A stretch of DNA of 64,000 nucleotides from a bacterium (GCA_028712895.1 JAQTPL010000005.1:1-64000), one strand, 5' to 3'; shown: positions 9,920 to 20,808, counted from the first letter of the stretch. Notes: a model not told the origin generated them from the letters alone. Numbers and translations: made by a program.

Positions 9920-10457
9920 CGAAGAAAAAAGCCAGGAACAGCTGGCCCTGGAACAAAAACTGAATGAATTGGCTTTACTGCAGGAATCACTGGCAGAACA
10001 AAAGAAAAAAGCCACGGAATACTATGACCAGCTTTTGCGCCTGAAAGCGGAATTTGAGAATTACCGCCGGAGAGTGGAAAAAGAAAAGCTGGACCTGGTA
10101 AAATTCGGCCAGGAAGACGTGCTGCTAAAAATGCTGCCATTCATTGATAATGTTGACCGGGCCTTGAAAGCTGCCCGGGAGCATGATAATCATAAAACAA
10201 TTTTAGAAGGGTTGGTGATGATCGAAAAGGAATTCAAACAATTTTTAAAACAGGAAGGGGTTGAGCCGATCAAGACCCAGAAAGAGAAATTAGATCCCAG
10301 TTTACATCATGTGGTCAGCCAGGAGGAAAGCGTTGATCATGAGGATGATGAAATACTGGAAGAGATCCAGAAAGGGTATAATTTTAAAGGCAAAGTGATC
10401 CGTCCATCACTGGTAAAAGTGGCGAAAAAGAAGAAAAGCACGAATGACTCTAATTAA
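9900..10457 (+). CDS. grpE: GrpE nucleotide exchange factor (GTG start)
   Basis: RLKAEFENYRRRVEKEK, FIDNVDRAL, synteny. Confidence 0.95.
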   Translation: MNQEKNNEEKSQEQLALEQKLNELALLQESLAEQKKKATEYYDQLLRLKAEFENYRRRVEKEKLDLVKFGQEDVLLKMLPFIDNVDRALKAAREHDNHKTILEGLVMIEKEFKQFLKQEGVEPIKTQKEKLDPSLHHVVSQEESVDHEDDEILEEIQKGYNFKGKVIRPSLVKVAKKKKSTNDSN

Positions 10458-10462
10458 AAGAA

Positions 10463-10519
10463 GCGAATCCCTCGAATTTTTATATTCGAGATATTAGCTA
10501 TCATTCGCGTAATTCGCAT
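10463..10519. repeat. Word-hairpin repeat, ATTCG family (B1)
   Basis: gcgaatccctcgaat...attcgagatattagctatcattcgcgtaattcgc. Confidence 0.8.
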
Positions 10520-10547
10520 ATAAACAAAAAAGAAGAAGGAGGATTTT

Positions 10548-12449
10548 ATGAGCAAGATAATTGGTATTGACTTAGGAACATCCAATTCTGCTGCGGCAGT
10601 ATTGGAAGGAGGCAAGGCAACGATCATTCCCAGCGCAGAGGGGACCAGTATCGGGGGGAAAGCTTTCCCGTCATACGTAGCGTTCACCAAAGATAACGAC
10701 CTGCTGGTTGGCGAACCGGCGAAAAGGCAGTTGGTATCCAATCCAGAGGGCACTATTTACGCGGCCAAACGCAAAATGGGCACAGACCACAAATATAAGA
10801 TCTTTGGCAAGGAATATACTCCCCAGCAGATATCCGCGTTCATCCTGCAAAAGATCAAACGTGATGCTGAAGCGTTCTTAGGGGATAAGGTAGAAAAAGC
10901 AGTGATCACGGTGCCGGCCTATTTTAATGACAACCAGCGGCAAGCGACCAAGGATGCCGGTACTATTGCTGGATTGGATGTGATCCGTATTATCAATGAA
11001 CCGACCGCAGCTTGCCTGGCTTATGGTGTAGACAAAAAAGGCAAGGAAGAGAAGATCCTGGTATTCGACCTGGGTGGCGGCACCCTGGACGTGACCATTA
11101 TGGATTTCGGCAAGGGTGTTTTTGAGGTAATTTCCACGTCCGGAGATACGCAGCTTGGCGGTACTGATATGGATAATTCCCTGATCGATCATATTGCCAA
11201 TGAATTCAAAAAGAATGTAGGCGTTGACCTGCGCAACGATAATATGGCGGTACAGCGGTTGAAAGAAGCAGCGGAAAAAGCCAAGATCGAGCTTTCCAAT
11301 GTTATGGAAACTGATATCAATCTGCCGTTTATAACTGCTGACAGCACCGGTCCAAAGCATTTGACCATGAAGCTGACCCGCAGCACGCTGGACAATATTG
11401 TCCAGCCGATCGTCCAAAAGTGCAAACATTCCATAGAACTGGCGCTTAATGACGCGAAACTGACTCCCAATGATATTGCCAGGGTGATCCTGGTCGGCGG
11501 GCCGACCCGTATGCCGATCGTGCAGAAATTCGTGGAAGATTATGTCGGCAAAAAAGTGGAACGTGGCGTTGACCCTATGGAGTGCGTAGCTATGGGCGCG
11601 GCGATCCAGGGCGGCGTGCTTGGCGGCGAAGTAAAGGACATCTTGCTGCTGGACGTCACTCCGTTATCATTAGGGATCGAAACCTTAGGCGCTGTGTTTA
11701 CCAAATTGATCGACCGCAATACCACGATCCCGGTCAAAAAAAGCCAGGTTTTCAGCACTGCTGCCGATAACCAGCCTGCCGTGGATATCCATGTCCTGCA
11801 AGGCGAGCGGCCAATGGCTAAAGATAATGTCACGCTGGGACGTTTTGAATTAGTGGGCATTCCCCCGGCGCCGCGCGGCTTGCCGCAAATTGAAGTGACG
11901 TTTGATATCGATGCCAATGGTATCCTGCATGTATTAGCTAAGGACCTGGGCACGGGTAAAGAACAGTCGATCAAGATAACTGCTCCTAACAAATTGTCTA
12001 AAGAAGATATAGATAAGATGGTGAAACAAGCTGAGCAGTTTGCGGATGAAGATAAGAAACGCAAAGAAGAGATCGAAGTCAAGAATGAAGCAGATACGCT
12101 GGTGTATTCAGTGGAAAAAACCCTGCGTGAACAAGGTGATAAAGTCAGCCAGGAAGAACGGCTGAAAATAGACCAGGCCTTAGCTGACGCTAAAGAGGCG
12201 CTGAAAGGCACTGATATTGAAAAGATCAAACAGACCAAAGAAAAGCTGATGACTGCCAGCCATAAATTAGCTGAAGAAGTTTACAAGCAGGCTAATGCCA
12301 ATAAAGGCCAGCCGGGTGGCGGTGCCGCAGGAAATCAGGATACCAGTGGATCAGGTAATCAGGCAGGGGCTCAGGGAGCCGGACCAGAAAAATCAGAGGA
12401 TAAAGTAGTTGATGCCGAAATAGTGGACGACGATAAGAAGAAAGAATAG
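10548..12449 (+). CDS. dnaK: Chaperone DnaK
   Basis: [33 protein letters not shown]. Confidence 0.98.
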   Translation: MSKIIGIDLGTSNSAAAVLEGGKATIIPSAEGTSIGGKAFPSYVAFTKDNDLLVGEPAKRQLVSNPEGTIYAAKRKMGTDHKYKIFGKEYTPQQISAFILQKIKRDAEAFLGDKVEKAVITVPAYFNDNQRQATKDAGTIAGLDVIRIINEPTAACLAYGVDKKGKEEKILVFDLGGGTLDVTIMDFGKGVFEVISTSGDTQLGGTDMDNSLIDHIANEFKKNVGVDLRNDNMAVQRLKEAAEKAKIELSNVMETDINLPFITADSTGPKHLTMKLTRSTLDNIVQPIVQKCKHSIELALNDAKLTPNDIARVILVGGPTRMPIVQKFVEDYVGKKVERGVDPMECVAMGAAIQGGVLGGEVKDILLLDVTPLSLGIETLGAVFTKLIDRNTTIPVKKSQVFSTAADNQPAVDIHVLQGERPMAKDNVTLGRFELVGIPPAPRGLPQIEVTFDIDANGILHVLAKDLGTGKEQSIKITAPNKLSKEDIDKMVKQAEQFADEDKKRKEEIEVKNEADTLVYSVEKTLREQGDKVSQEERLKIDQALADAKEALKGTDIEKIKQTKEKLMTASHKLAEEVYKQANANKGQPGGGAAGNQDTSGSGNQAGAQGAGPEKSEDKVVDAEIVDDDKKKE

Positions 12450-12540
12450 CAGCTTAGCTCATAGTTCATGGCAACCTAGCATAGCTTACTATAAATGATT
12501 TAGAGTTGTTTGTTGATGAATTCTAAAAGGAGAAAAACTT

Positions 12541-13686
12541 TTGGCTAATGGCAAAAGAGATTACTATGAAGTATTAGGCGTCTCCCGGTCAACAAATGAA
12601 AGGGAGATTAAGGATGCTTATCGGCAATTAGCCTTGAAGTACCATCCGGATAAGAATCAGGGCAATAAAGAAGCTGAAGAAAAATTCAAAGAGATCAATG
12701 AAGCCTACGAGGTTCTCAGTGATTCTAAGAAAAAGCAATTATATGACCAGTATGGTCATGCGGGTGTCGGCGCCGGAGGTCCCGGAGCCGGCCCTGGTTT
12801 TGGCGGCTTTGATTTTTCCGGCTTTGGCGGAGGCGGCGGAGCGCAAGGTGATCTCGGAGATATTTTTGGAGATATTTTGGAAGGCGTATTCGGTGGCCAG
12901 CAGCGCGCCGGCCGTTCCAGCCGGAACAGTGGCGCAGTTCGGGGGTCTGATCTGCAGTATGATGCCCAGCTGGAATTCAGGGATGCTGTATTCGGTACCG
13001 AGTTAACCTTGAAAGTGCCGCGACATGAAGCTTGCACCCGTTGCGGCGGCAGCGGTGCTAAGCCTGGTTCTACTAAAAAAACCTGTCCTACTTGCAAAGG
13101 CGCGGGAAAAGTGCGTATGAGCCAGGGATTTTTCAGTATGGTCCAAACCTGTCCAAAATGCCAGGGCCTGGGGACGGTTATTGAAACTCCCTGCACTGAC
13201 TGCCGGGGTACCGGCAAAGTAGCTAAGACCGGTACGATTAAAGTGAAAATACCGGCGGGAGTGGACGAAGGTTCAAGCCTCAGGGTCCGGGGCGAAGGGG
13301 AAGCCGGGGAACGCGGCGGCCCGAACGGCGACCTGTATGTTATGATCCATGTCCGGAGAGACCCTAATTTTGAACGCGAAGGCAACGACCTGGTAGCGGA
13401 AAAACATATTTCTTTCGTCCAGGCTGCTTTAGGCGCGGAAATATCCGTGTCCACACTGGAAGGCAATGTCACCATGAAGGTGCCTGCCGGTACGCAAGGG
13501 CATACCATTTTCAAATTAAAACAAAAAGGGGTCCCGTATCTTTCGAGCAGGGGACGGGGTGATTTATTGGTGAAAGTTATAGTAGATGTGCCAAAAAGCC
13601 TGAATGAAAAAGAAAAACAGCTGCTGCGGGAATTGGACCAAATAAGTAATAAATCAAGCGCTGGGGTTAAAGGATTTTGGAAATAA
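12541..13686 (+). CDS. dnaJ: Chaperone DnaJ (TTG start)
   Basis: J-domain HPD, four CxxCxGxG zinc motifs. Confidence 0.98.
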   Translation: MANGKRDYYEVLGVSRSTNEREIKDAYRQLALKYHPDKNQGNKEAEEKFKEINEAYEVLSDSKKKQLYDQYGHAGVGAGGPGAGPGFGGFDFSGFGGGGGAQGDLGDIFGDILEGVFGGQQRAGRSSRNSGAVRGSDLQYDAQLEFRDAVFGTELTLKVPRHEACTRCGGSGAKPGSTKKTCPTCKGAGKVRMSQGFFSMVQTCPKCQGLGTVIETPCTDCRGTGKVAKTGTIKVKIPAGVDEGSSLRVRGEGEAGERGGPNGDLYVMIHVRRDPNFEREGNDLVAEKHISFVQAALGAEISVSTLEGNVTMKVPAGTQGHTIFKLKQKGVPYLSSRGRGDLLVKVIVDVPKSLNEKEKQLLRELDQISNKSSAGVKGFWK

Positions 13687-13704
13687 AAATAAGCAAAAAA
13701 AGCC

Positions 13705-13733
13705 TTGAAACTTAAAGAGGTTTGTGGTATATT
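13705..13733 (+). promoter_or_regulatory. sigma70-type promoter for rpsU-nif3-dnaG-rpoD operon
   Basis: TTGAAA-N17-TATATT with TGG extended -10. Confidence 0.7.
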
Positions 13734-13800
13734 TAAATTCTTATCAAGTCGTTTGATCAGGATAAATTAAATTTGGCACCACTAAGGAGGGTTGATTAGA

Positions 13801-13995
13801 GTGACAGGAGTAAAAATCAGGGACCACGAGACCATTGATGAAGCCTTAAAAAGATTCAAAAAGGAATGTGAAAAAGACGGGGTAATGACGGAAATAAAAA
13901 AACGGGAATATTATGAAAGCCCCGGAGTCAGGCGCCGTAAAAAACAAAAAGAAGCAGATCGGAAACGCCGGCGGAGAGAAAGAAAATCCTATTAA
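13801..13995 (+). CDS. rpsU: 30S ribosomal protein S21 (GTG start after AAGGAGG preferred over upstream TTG 13792)
   Basis: S21-like sequence with basic C-terminus RRRKKQKEADRKRRRRERKSY; upstream of dnaG-rpoD. Confidence 0.9.
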   Translation: MTGVKIRDHETIDEALKRFKKECEKDGVMTEIKKREYYESPGVRRRKKQKEADRKRRRRERKSY

Positions 13996-14010
13996 TTATG
14001 GAGACTGGCG

Positions 14011-14970
14011 ATGCGCTTGCAAGAATTCTATGATTTCCTGGTGAAAGCTGGAGCTAAACAGGATCCACGCGGTCAAAAAGCGGTGGAGGCGATACTGGAA
14101 AAAACCAGGCAAAAATACCAGAAAATGGAAGCTAAGGCAAAAAATGGTTTTGACCGGGATAAATTGACCAACCCTTATGCTGATACCAGGATCTTGTACG
14201 GCAATCCCCAAGCTGTGATTAAGAATATTTTAGTCGGTGTGGATATTGATGTTGCTGAATTATTGCTGGCAGACCGCTTGCGAACCAAAGGTGAAAAAAT
14301 TGATTTAGTCATGTCGCATCACCCGGCGGGGAAAGCATACGCGAATTTCTACGAAGTCATGGGCATGCAGGCCGATATCCTGCAGCAGTTTGGCATACCT
14401 ATTAATGTGGCTGAGCAGATGCTGGAAAAAAGGATCAAGGAAGTAGAAAAAAAAGTAATGCCTGCCAACCATATGAGAGCTTCTGACGCAGCCAGGCTGC
14501 TGGATATCCCTTTTATGTGCGCTCATACTGTGGCTGATAATCATGTAGCCAGTTACCTGCAAAAAAAGCTGGACCAGGCAAAGGTCCAGACCGTAGATGA
14601 GGTCATGAAGGTCATTAACGGTATTCCCGAGTACAAAATAGCCGCTGAAAACAATAATCCCCCGCGCATCCTGATCGGCCGGGAATCGAACCGGGCCGGT
14701 AAAGTATTTGTCGATATGACTGGCGGCACCGAAGGATCAACGGACATTTTTGAAAAGATGGCCCAGGCCGGGATCGGCACCCTGGTGTGCATGCATTTGA
14801 GCGAGAAACATGCTGAAAATGCGGAAAAAGCCCATCTTAACGCGGTGATTGCCGGCCATATTTCCAGCGATAACCTGGGACTAAACCTGATGCTGGACAG
14901 CGTGACCAAACAATTCGGGGACCTGAAGATCATTCCATGTTCCGGATTTGTCCGGGTAAAACATAACTAA
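14011..14970 (+). CDS. NIF3-like (putative dinuclear metal centre) protein
   Basis: SHHPAGK, AHTVADNHV, AGHISSDNLGLN resemble NIF3 metal-binding motifs. Confidence 0.6.
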   Translation: MRLQEFYDFLVKAGAKQDPRGQKAVEAILEKTRQKYQKMEAKAKNGFDRDKLTNPYADTRILYGNPQAVIKNILVGVDIDVAELLLADRLRTKGEKIDLVMSHHPAGKAYANFYEVMGMQADILQQFGIPINVAEQMLEKRIKEVEKKVMPANHMRASDAARLLDIPFMCAHTVADNHVASYLQKKLDQAKVQTVDEVMKVINGIPEYKIAAENNNPPRILIGRESNRAGKVFVDMTGGTEGSTDIFEKMAQAGIGTLVCMHLSEKHAENAEKAHLNAVIAGHISSDNLGLNLMLDSVTKQFGDLKIIPCSGFVRVKHN

Positions 14971-14982
14971 GTTAAGGTATGT

Positions 14983-16758
14983 ATGGCCGTCAGTAATGAA
15001 TTCATTGAAGAAGTCCGCAGCCGCAATGACATCGTTGCCGTAGCCGGCGAATATATAAACCTTAAAAAATCCGGCCGCAATTACAACGCTCTTTGCCCGT
15101 TCCATAACGAAAAAACGCCTTCTTTCATGGTTAGTCCGGAAAAGCAGATCTTTCATTGTTTCGGCTGCCAGTTAGGGGGCAATGTTTTTACGTTCGTTAT
15201 GAAGCTGGAAAACCTCTCTTTTATGGAAGCTGTGGAAAAGCTGGCCAAGAGGGTGGGTTTGACCGTACCGGCAGCGGCGCGTTCAAAGGAAGCAGCGGAA
15301 AAGAATAAAGAACGGGAAAGCCTTTACGCGGCTAATGAATTAGCAGCTAAATATTATGAATATGGCCTCAAAGAATTGAGTGAGGCAAAAATAGCACAAA
15401 GTTATCTGCAGCAGCGCGGATTAAGCGCTGAAGTTATCAAAAAATTCAGGATCGGCTATGCCCCGCAAAGCGGGGACAAATTTTTAAAAGCGGCGCTCAG
15501 CAAAGGTCTAAACCCGGAAGTACTGCAAAAAGCCGGTTTAGTTAATTATAATGAGCGGTATTATGATTATTTCCGCGGCCGGGTAATGTATCCGATCTGT
15601 GATGCCAAAGGCAAGGTTGTCGCTTTTGGCGCCAGGACCCTGGATGATGCTAAACAGCCAAAATACCTGAATTCAGCTGAAACCCCTTTATTTTCCAAAA
15701 GCAAACTGCTCTATGGCTTGAACCTGGCTAGTAACGCTATCCGTAAAACCGGACAGGTCCTGTTGCTGGAAGGGTATATGGATGTGATCGCTTGTCACCA
15801 GTTTGGACTGGAGAATAGCATTGCGTCTATGGGCGTAGCTTTGACCCCGGAACAGATAGAGTTAGTCAAAAGATATTGCGGCAAAATAGTGATAATTTAT
15901 GATTCTGACCAGGCTGGTGTAGCGGCTACGCTCAGGGGGTTGGATCTCCTGGTAGATAGCGGCCTGGAAGTGAAAGTCGCAGTACAGACAGCGGCTAAAG
16001 ACCCGGATGAGTTCTTACACAAACAGGGCTGTGAGGCTTTTGAAGCTATAGTGCAAAATGCATTATCCCTGATCGAATACCGGCTGGAACAATCGATTTT
16101 AATGGCTGACCTGAAAACAGTACAGGGAAAAGTATTTGTCGTCAATGAGATTTTACCCTTGATCGCCAGGATCAGGAATATTGTCGAACAGAAAGCTGAA
16201 GTTCATAGGCTGGCCCAACGGCTAAATTTAAATGAAGAAACCTTATTTTCGCAATTGGAGAAAATAGCGGATAAAGGCTTCCGTAAAAAAGTAAGCCAGA
16301 GCATTCAGGAAGAAACTAGCGCGGAAAATGGTTTCATTAAGGCCCAGCATAACCTGGTCCAGCTGTTTTTAAGTGACGCCAGAGCATACCAGCAGTGGCA
16401 AGACCAAATTTCACCTGAAGACATTACCGATCCTAACCTGAAAATTATCCTGGCCGCCATGGCTGTACTTAACCAGAAGCAGCAAGCTATTACACCTTCA
16501 GAAATAATTGATTATCTGCAAAATGAACTTTTGACCGGTATTATTGCCAAGCTTGCTTTCAGCCCGGCAGAAGGCCTTGATGTTTCTAAACTGGCCGGCG
16601 AATTGATCCATTCGATCAAAAACTGGCATAAAAAAGAGCGCTATAAAATATTGGCGGAAGAGATTTCCCGTAAGTTGGATGCCGAAGGAACCGTAGATCC
16701 GGAATTAATGAAGGAATATAAGGATCTGACTCAGATCTTCAAAGGTTCCAGGAATTAA
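14983..16758 (+). CDS. dnaG: DNA primase
   Basis: Zinc motif CPFHNEKTPSF...CFGC; Toprim EGYMD / YDSDQAG. Confidence 0.97.
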   Translation: MAVSNEFIEEVRSRNDIVAVAGEYINLKKSGRNYNALCPFHNEKTPSFMVSPEKQIFHCFGCQLGGNVFTFVMKLENLSFMEAVEKLAKRVGLTVPAAARSKEAAEKNKERESLYAANELAAKYYEYGLKELSEAKIAQSYLQQRGLSAEVIKKFRIGYAPQSGDKFLKAALSKGLNPEVLQKAGLVNYNERYYDYFRGRVMYPICDAKGKVVAFGARTLDDAKQPKYLNSAETPLFSKSKLLYGLNLASNAIRKTGQVLLLEGYMDVIACHQFGLENSIASMGVALTPEQIELVKRYCGKIVIIYDSDQAGVAATLRGLDLLVDSGLEVKVAVQTAAKDPDEFLHKQGCEAFEAIVQNALSLIEYRLEQSILMADLKTVQGKVFVVNEILPLIARIRNIVEQKAEVHRLAQRLNLNEETLFSQLEKIADKGFRKKVSQSIQEETSAENGFIKAQHNLVQLFLSDARAYQQWQDQISPEDITDPNLKIILAAMAVLNQKQQAITPSEIIDYLQNELLTGIIAKLAFSPAEGLDVSKLAGELIHSIKNWHKKERYKILAEEISRKLDAEGTVDPELMKEYKDLTQIFKGSRN

Positions 16759-16770
16759 CAGGGAGGCGTT

Positions 16771-18525
16771 GTGTCGACACGTCACGAATTTGTAGAAAGA
16801 GAACCGACACCGAAAGAACTGGCTAAGCTAGTCTCAGCAGGCCGGGAAACCGGTCATCTGACCTACCAGGAAGTAAATGAACTACTCCCTGATGATATAG
16901 TTTCAGCTGACGAGATTGATGATATATATACGATGTTGACCGACTTGGGCATCGAGGTCGGTGATGAAGTTGAGGAAAAAGCAGTACCACCCGGCCCGCT
17001 GGCCGAAGCGGCAGAAGAAGTGGCTGTGGTGCCTTCATTGATGGACCTGAAGACCAGCGATTCTGTGCGGTTGTACTTAAAAGAAATGGGCCAAATCCCG
17101 CTGCTGACCCCTGATGAAGAAATGGAATTGGCTAAGCGGATCGAAGACGGCAACAAGAAGATCAAGACAATGATCCTGGAAACGCCGCTGATTTTCAAGG
17201 AAATTACCAATATCGATGAACTGCTCAAAGAAGGAGAGTCGCATACCCCGGAAATATTAAAGATCAAAAAGATCAGCCCGTCAGTGCTGCGCAAAAGAGC
17301 CAAACGCTTAAAAAGTATTATCGGTAAGATCAAAAAATCCCTGAAAAACGTGAATGAGCTAAACGCCAGGCTGCAGAAGAAAAAACTGTTGCCGCGATCC
17401 AGAGTAGCTTTGGAAAAACGTTTGATCCGGGGGAAAAAGAATATTAATAAGCTGATCTTAAGCTTAAATTTGAGTAGTTACCGGATACGCAAAGTCATCC
17501 ATAAGATCAAAAATATCGCTTTGCGGATAGAGCAAAGCGACCAGGAAGTGGCTGTCTTAGCACACCGGTTAAGGATGTCTCCACAGGACTTGTGGCAGCT
17601 GAATAAGCGGGTCGCCCGGCGAGAGATCCGGCTTAAAGATATACAAAAGAAAGTACGGATGACACCCAATGAAATGCGGAGAATACTGCGCGGTTTTAAA
17701 AATATTAAGCAAAGACTGCGCCGGATCGTGCGCAGTAACAATATGCAGATAGAAGAACTGCGCGCATTGAATGAAAAGATTATCCAGATACAACACCAGA
17801 TAGGCGAAGATAAAACCCGGTTGATCAAGGCCAACCTGAGGCTGGTAGTGAGCATCGCCAAGAAACATGTCCATCGCGGCTTGCAGCTATTAGACCTGAT
17901 CCAGGAAGGGAACCTGGGATTAATGAAAGCCGTGGACAAATTTGAGTATAAACGGGGTAATAAGATATCTACCTATGCCACCTGGTGGATCAGGCAGGCC
18001 ATCACCAGGGCGATCGCTGACCAGGCGCGGACCATCAGGATCCCGGTGCATATGACCGAGACGATCAATAAGGTTAAAAGGGTTTCTAATTTCCATCGCC
18101 AGGAATTCGGCGGGGATCCTACCCTGGAAAAGATCGCCAAAGAGACAAAATTATCCACTGACAAGGTGAAAGGCGTATTAAAGATAATACCCCAGCCTAT
18201 TTCCCTGGAAACCCCGATCGGGGAAGAGGAAGATTCCCGTCTGGGTGATTTCATAGAAGACAAACAGGATCTTTCTCCGGTCAATTCCGCTATCAGGATC
18301 ATGAGGCGGAAGGAAATAGAAAAAATACTGAATACTTTGACGCCAAAAGAAGGCAAGATCATAAAACTGCGTTTTGGCATAGGTGATGGCTATCCCCGGA
18401 CTCTCGAAGAAGTGGGTAAAATATTTAATGTGACCCGCGAGCGTATCCGGCAGATAGAAAGCAAGGCACTGCGGAAACTGCGCCACCCATCCCGCAGTAA
18501 GATGTTAAAAGACTACGTTGAATAA
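16771..18525 (+). CDS. rpoD: RNA polymerase sigma factor RpoD (sigma70)
   Basis: Region 2 [38 protein letters not shown]; region 4.2 [10 protein letters not shown]; region 1.1 present. Confidence 0.98.
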   Translation: MSTRHEFVEREPTPKELAKLVSAGRETGHLTYQEVNELLPDDIVSADEIDDIYTMLTDLGIEVGDEVEEKAVPPGPLAEAAEEVAVVPSLMDLKTSDSVRLYLKEMGQIPLLTPDEEMELAKRIEDGNKKIKTMILETPLIFKEITNIDELLKEGESHTPEILKIKKISPSVLRKRAKRLKSIIGKIKKSLKNVNELNARLQKKKLLPRSRVALEKRLIRGKKNINKLILSLNLSSYRIRKVIHKIKNIALRIEQSDQEVAVLAHRLRMSPQDLWQLNKRVARREIRLKDIQKKVRMTPNEMRRILRGFKNIKQRLRRIVRSNNMQIEELRALNEKIIQIQHQIGEDKTRLIKANLRLVVSIAKKHVHRGLQLLDLIQEGNLGLMKAVDKFEYKRGNKISTYATWWIRQAITRAIADQARTIRIPVHMTETINKVKRVSNFHRQEFGGDPTLEKIAKETKLSTDKVKGVLKIIPQPISLETPIGEEEDSRLGDFIEDKQDLSPVNSAIRIMRRKEIEKILNTLTPKEGKIIKLRFGIGDGYPRTLEEVGKIFNVTRERIRQIESKALRKLRHPSRSKMLKDYVE

Positions 18526-18527
18526 CT

Positions 18528-18612
18528 AGCTCATAGCTCTTGGCTCATAGCTGGTAGGAAATAAAAAGAACTACCTAAGGCTACGAGCTATGAACTACGA
18601 GCTACGAGCTGT
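18528..18612. repeat. Word-hairpin repeat, AGCTACG family (D1), immediately 5' of tRNA-Ile2
   Basis: agctcatagctcttggctcatagctggtagg ... gctacgagctatgaactacgagctacgagctgt. Confidence 0.85.
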
Positions 18613-18618
18613 ATTTAG

Positions 18619-18692
18619 GGGCCCTTAGCTCAGTTGGTTAGAGCAGCTGACTCATAATCAGCTGGTCGCAGGTTCAAGTCCTGCAGGGCCCA
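18619..18692 (+). tRNA. tRNA-Ile2 (CAU anticodon; elongator Met is the alternative); CCA not encoded
   Basis: Cloverleaf GGGCCCT...AGGGCCC, anticodon loop CTCATAA, overall similarity to bacterial Ile2 tRNAs. Confidence 0.85.
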
Positions 18693-18693
18693 T

Positions 18694-18714
18694 AAAATCT
18701 GCTATGCAGATTTT
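18694..18714 (+). terminator. Perfect hairpin AAAATCTGC-TAT-GCAGATTTT directly 3' of tRNA-Ile2
   Basis: 9-bp perfect stem, 3-nt loop, arm ends in TTTT. Confidence 0.55.
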
Positions 18715-18715
18715 A

Positions 18716-18811
18716 GCAGTTAGCTGGTAGCTCATAGCTGATAGGAAAGGCTAAAAACAGAAATATATTATTCTTAAAGCTACGAGCTATGAACTACGAG
18801 CTACGAGCTGT
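18716..18811. repeat. Word-hairpin repeat, AGCTACG family (D2), immediately 5' of tRNA-Val
   Basis: 33-nt right arm identical to D1 (18779-18811 vs 18580-18612). Confidence 0.9.
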
Positions 18812-18818
18812 GTTTTGT

Positions 18819-18893
18819 GGGCAATTAGCTCAGCGGGAGAGCACTACCTTCACACGGTAGGGGTCACAGGTTCAATCCCTGTATTGCCCACCA
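18819..18893 (+). tRNA. tRNA-Val (CAC anticodon), CCA encoded
   Basis: GGGCAAT/ATTGCCC acceptor, TTCACAC anticodon loop, GGTTCAATCC T arm, ACCA 3' end. Confidence 0.93.
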
Positions 18894-18911
18894 TGAAATT
18901 TGCTGCGCGAC

Positions 18912-18945
18912 TTTAGCGTATAGCGGGTAGCGTTTAGCGTATAGT
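18912..18945. repeat. Word repeat AGCGTAT family (E2)
   Basis: tagcgtatagcgggtagcgtttagcgtatag, 7-bp period. Confidence 0.75.
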
Positions 18946-18976
18946 AAAAATGCAATTAATAAAAGGATGGTAGATC

Positions 18977-19687
18977 TTGAATCAGGAAATTGAGACATTG
19001 ATCAAGCTGCAAAAAATGGATATCAGTATTGATAGCTTGAAAAATAAAGCTAAGGAAATACCCTTATGCATAGAAAAAACAAAAACCGACTTTGAAACAA
19101 AGAATACAAACCTGGAAAGCTTAAAACAGGAGCTGGCCAGGATCCAATTGGATAAAAAGCAAAAAGAAATGGACTTGCATACTAAGGAAGAAGAAAGAAA
19201 GAAACACCAGTCAGAGTTGAATAAGGTCAAGAAAAATGATCAGTATTTTGCCTTGCAGAAGGAAATTGATCAGCTTGGCAAGGATATTTCCGTCATCGAA
19301 GATGGCATACTGAATATGATGGATTCGATCGAAACCGTCAATACAAAAATGAAGCAGGAGCAGGATTTATTAAAACAGGAAGAAGGGAAATTAGGGCAGG
19401 AAATTAATCGGTTTACCGGGGAATTAGAGTCTATTAATAAAGCAATTGCCGACCAGGAAACGCAGCGCCGGGAAATAACGGCAACGATTCCAGCTGAATC
19501 CTTGACTCTCTATGAACGGATCAGAAAAAGCAAAAAAGGAATGGCTGTGGCAGAGGTCATGAAAAATAACTCCTGCGGAGGTTGTCATATGACTTTACCA
19601 CCGCAGGTAGTCAATGAAGTCAGGAAGCTGGACCGGCTGGTGCTATGTGAAAGCTGCTCCCGGATCTTGTTTTGGAAGGGCGAATGA
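18977..19687 (+). CDS. Coiled-coil protein with C-terminal C4 zinc ribbon
   Basis: Long coiled coil; CGGCHMTLPP...LCESCSRILFW. Confidence 0.85.
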   Translation: MNQEIETLIKLQKMDISIDSLKNKAKEIPLCIEKTKTDFETKNTNLESLKQELARIQLDKKQKEMDLHTKEEERKKHQSELNKVKKNDQYFALQKEIDQLGKDISVIEDGILNMMDSIETVNTKMKQEQDLLKQEEGKLGQEINRFTGELESINKAIADQETQRREITATIPAESLTLYERIRKSKKGMAVAEVMKNNSCGGCHMTLPPQVVNEVRKLDRLVLCESCSRILFWKGE

Positions 19688-19690
19688 GCA

Positions 19691-20257
19691 GTGCATAACA
19701 ATGAAGATATCGTAAAAGTACTGCGCATGTTTGCGCAAGGATTGAATATAAGAGATATCGTACAAAAATTCCCAGCCTATGACCACGCCAAGATAGTTCA
19801 CTTGCTGCATGATTTAGTGGAGGAGTTGCAGCCAAAGAGAAAGCACCAGGTTGTAGCTGGCCAATACATTGCTAATATTGACGGAGCCAGCCGGGGTAAT
19901 CCAGGGCCCGGAGCATTGGGTTTGGTAATATATGACAACCAGGGAAAGATAATCTCTAAACACAAAAAGACGCTGGGAATTTGCACTAATAATTTTGCTG
20001 AATATCAGGCCTTGGTCAAAACCCTGGAAATAGCCCAAGAGTTAGGGCTAGATAAGTTGTTAATACGCAGTGATTCCCAATTACTGGTCAGGCAAATGCA
20101 AGGCCACTATAAGATCAAGGATGAAAAAATTAAAACTTTGAATCATAAAGTGCAGGAATTTCTTAAATCTTTTGAATCTGTTGAGTTTTGTCATATACCA
20201 AGGACAGAAAATCAGCTGGCAGACCAGCTGGCCAATGAAGCGCTGGATGAAGTTTAG
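19691..20257 (+). CDS. Ribonuclease HI-family protein with N-terminal helical extension (GTG start)
   Basis: IDGASRGNPGPGALG, NNFAEYQAL, RSDSQLLVRQ, NQLADQLANEAL. Confidence 0.9.
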   Translation: MHNNEDIVKVLRMFAQGLNIRDIVQKFPAYDHAKIVHLLHDLVEELQPKRKHQVVAGQYIANIDGASRGNPGPGALGLVIYDNQGKIISKHKKTLGICTNNFAEYQALVKTLEIAQELGLDKLLIRSDSQLLVRQMQGHYKIKDEKIKTLNHKVQEFLKSFESVEFCHIPRTENQLADQLANEALDEV

Positions 20258-20289
20258 ATATTAGTATTTCAAAATTGTTCTTTAAATGC

Positions 20290-20737
20290 AGGATAGAATG
20301 GACAAGATGATCGCTCTGTAACTCCGATGTGAATCGGAGCCAGGGAGGAAAGTCCGAGCTCCAGAGGGCAGGGTGCCTCATAACGTGAGGGGGTCTGATG
20401 CAAATCGGATCACGGAAAGTGCCACAGAAAATTACCGCCCACCGTTGCTCTGCAACGAGGTAAGGTTGAAAACGCGGGGTAAGAGCCCACGGCCCGATGT
20501 AGTAATACATGGGGAGGGTAAACCCCACCTGGTGCAAGACTAAAAGTTCTATTTAAGAAGCCTCTGAAAAGAGACTTCTTGTGAGTTGCTCGCTCATATC
20601 CCGGGAGAAATCGAGGGGTAATAGATAAGTTGGTCGCTAGATCCCGTTGGTGACATCGGGACCAGACAAATGATCATCACCCTGCTGCGCGTAAGTTCAG
20701 CGGGGAACAGAACTCGGCTTATCGTCTGTTCTATCCT
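20290..20737 (+). ncRNA. rnpB: RNase P RNA, bacterial type A
   Basis: P1 AGGATAGAA/TTCTATCCT; GAGGAAAGTCCGAGCTCC, GGAAAGTGCCACAGAAA, ACAGAACTCGGCTTA conserved regions. Confidence 0.97.
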
Positions 20738-20770
20738 GTCTTTTAAATCGCTCAATGCGATTTAAAAGAC
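20738..20770 (+). other. 14-bp perfect inverted repeat immediately after rnpB
   Basis: GTCTTTTAAATCGC-TCAAT-GCGATTTAAAAGAC. Confidence 0.85.
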
Positions 20771-20808
20771 TGATTACACAGATTTCAAAAGGAGATTACA
20801 CAGATACA

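Noticed and set aside
13792-13800. Upstream TTG start for rpsU
   Set aside because: It lies one base after AAGGAGG; the GTG at 13801 has correct spacing.
14011-14970. NIF3-like gene inside rpsU-dnaG-rpoD as a novel operon insertion
   Set aside because: NIF3-family genes are known near dnaG/rpoD in other bacteria, so not reported as a finding.
18619-18692. Elongator tRNA-Met
   Set aside because: Anticodon CAT fits, but the acceptor stem, CTCATAA loop and GGTCGCAGGTTCAAGTCC variable/T region resemble Ile2(CAU) tRNAs more closely; kept only as the alternative.
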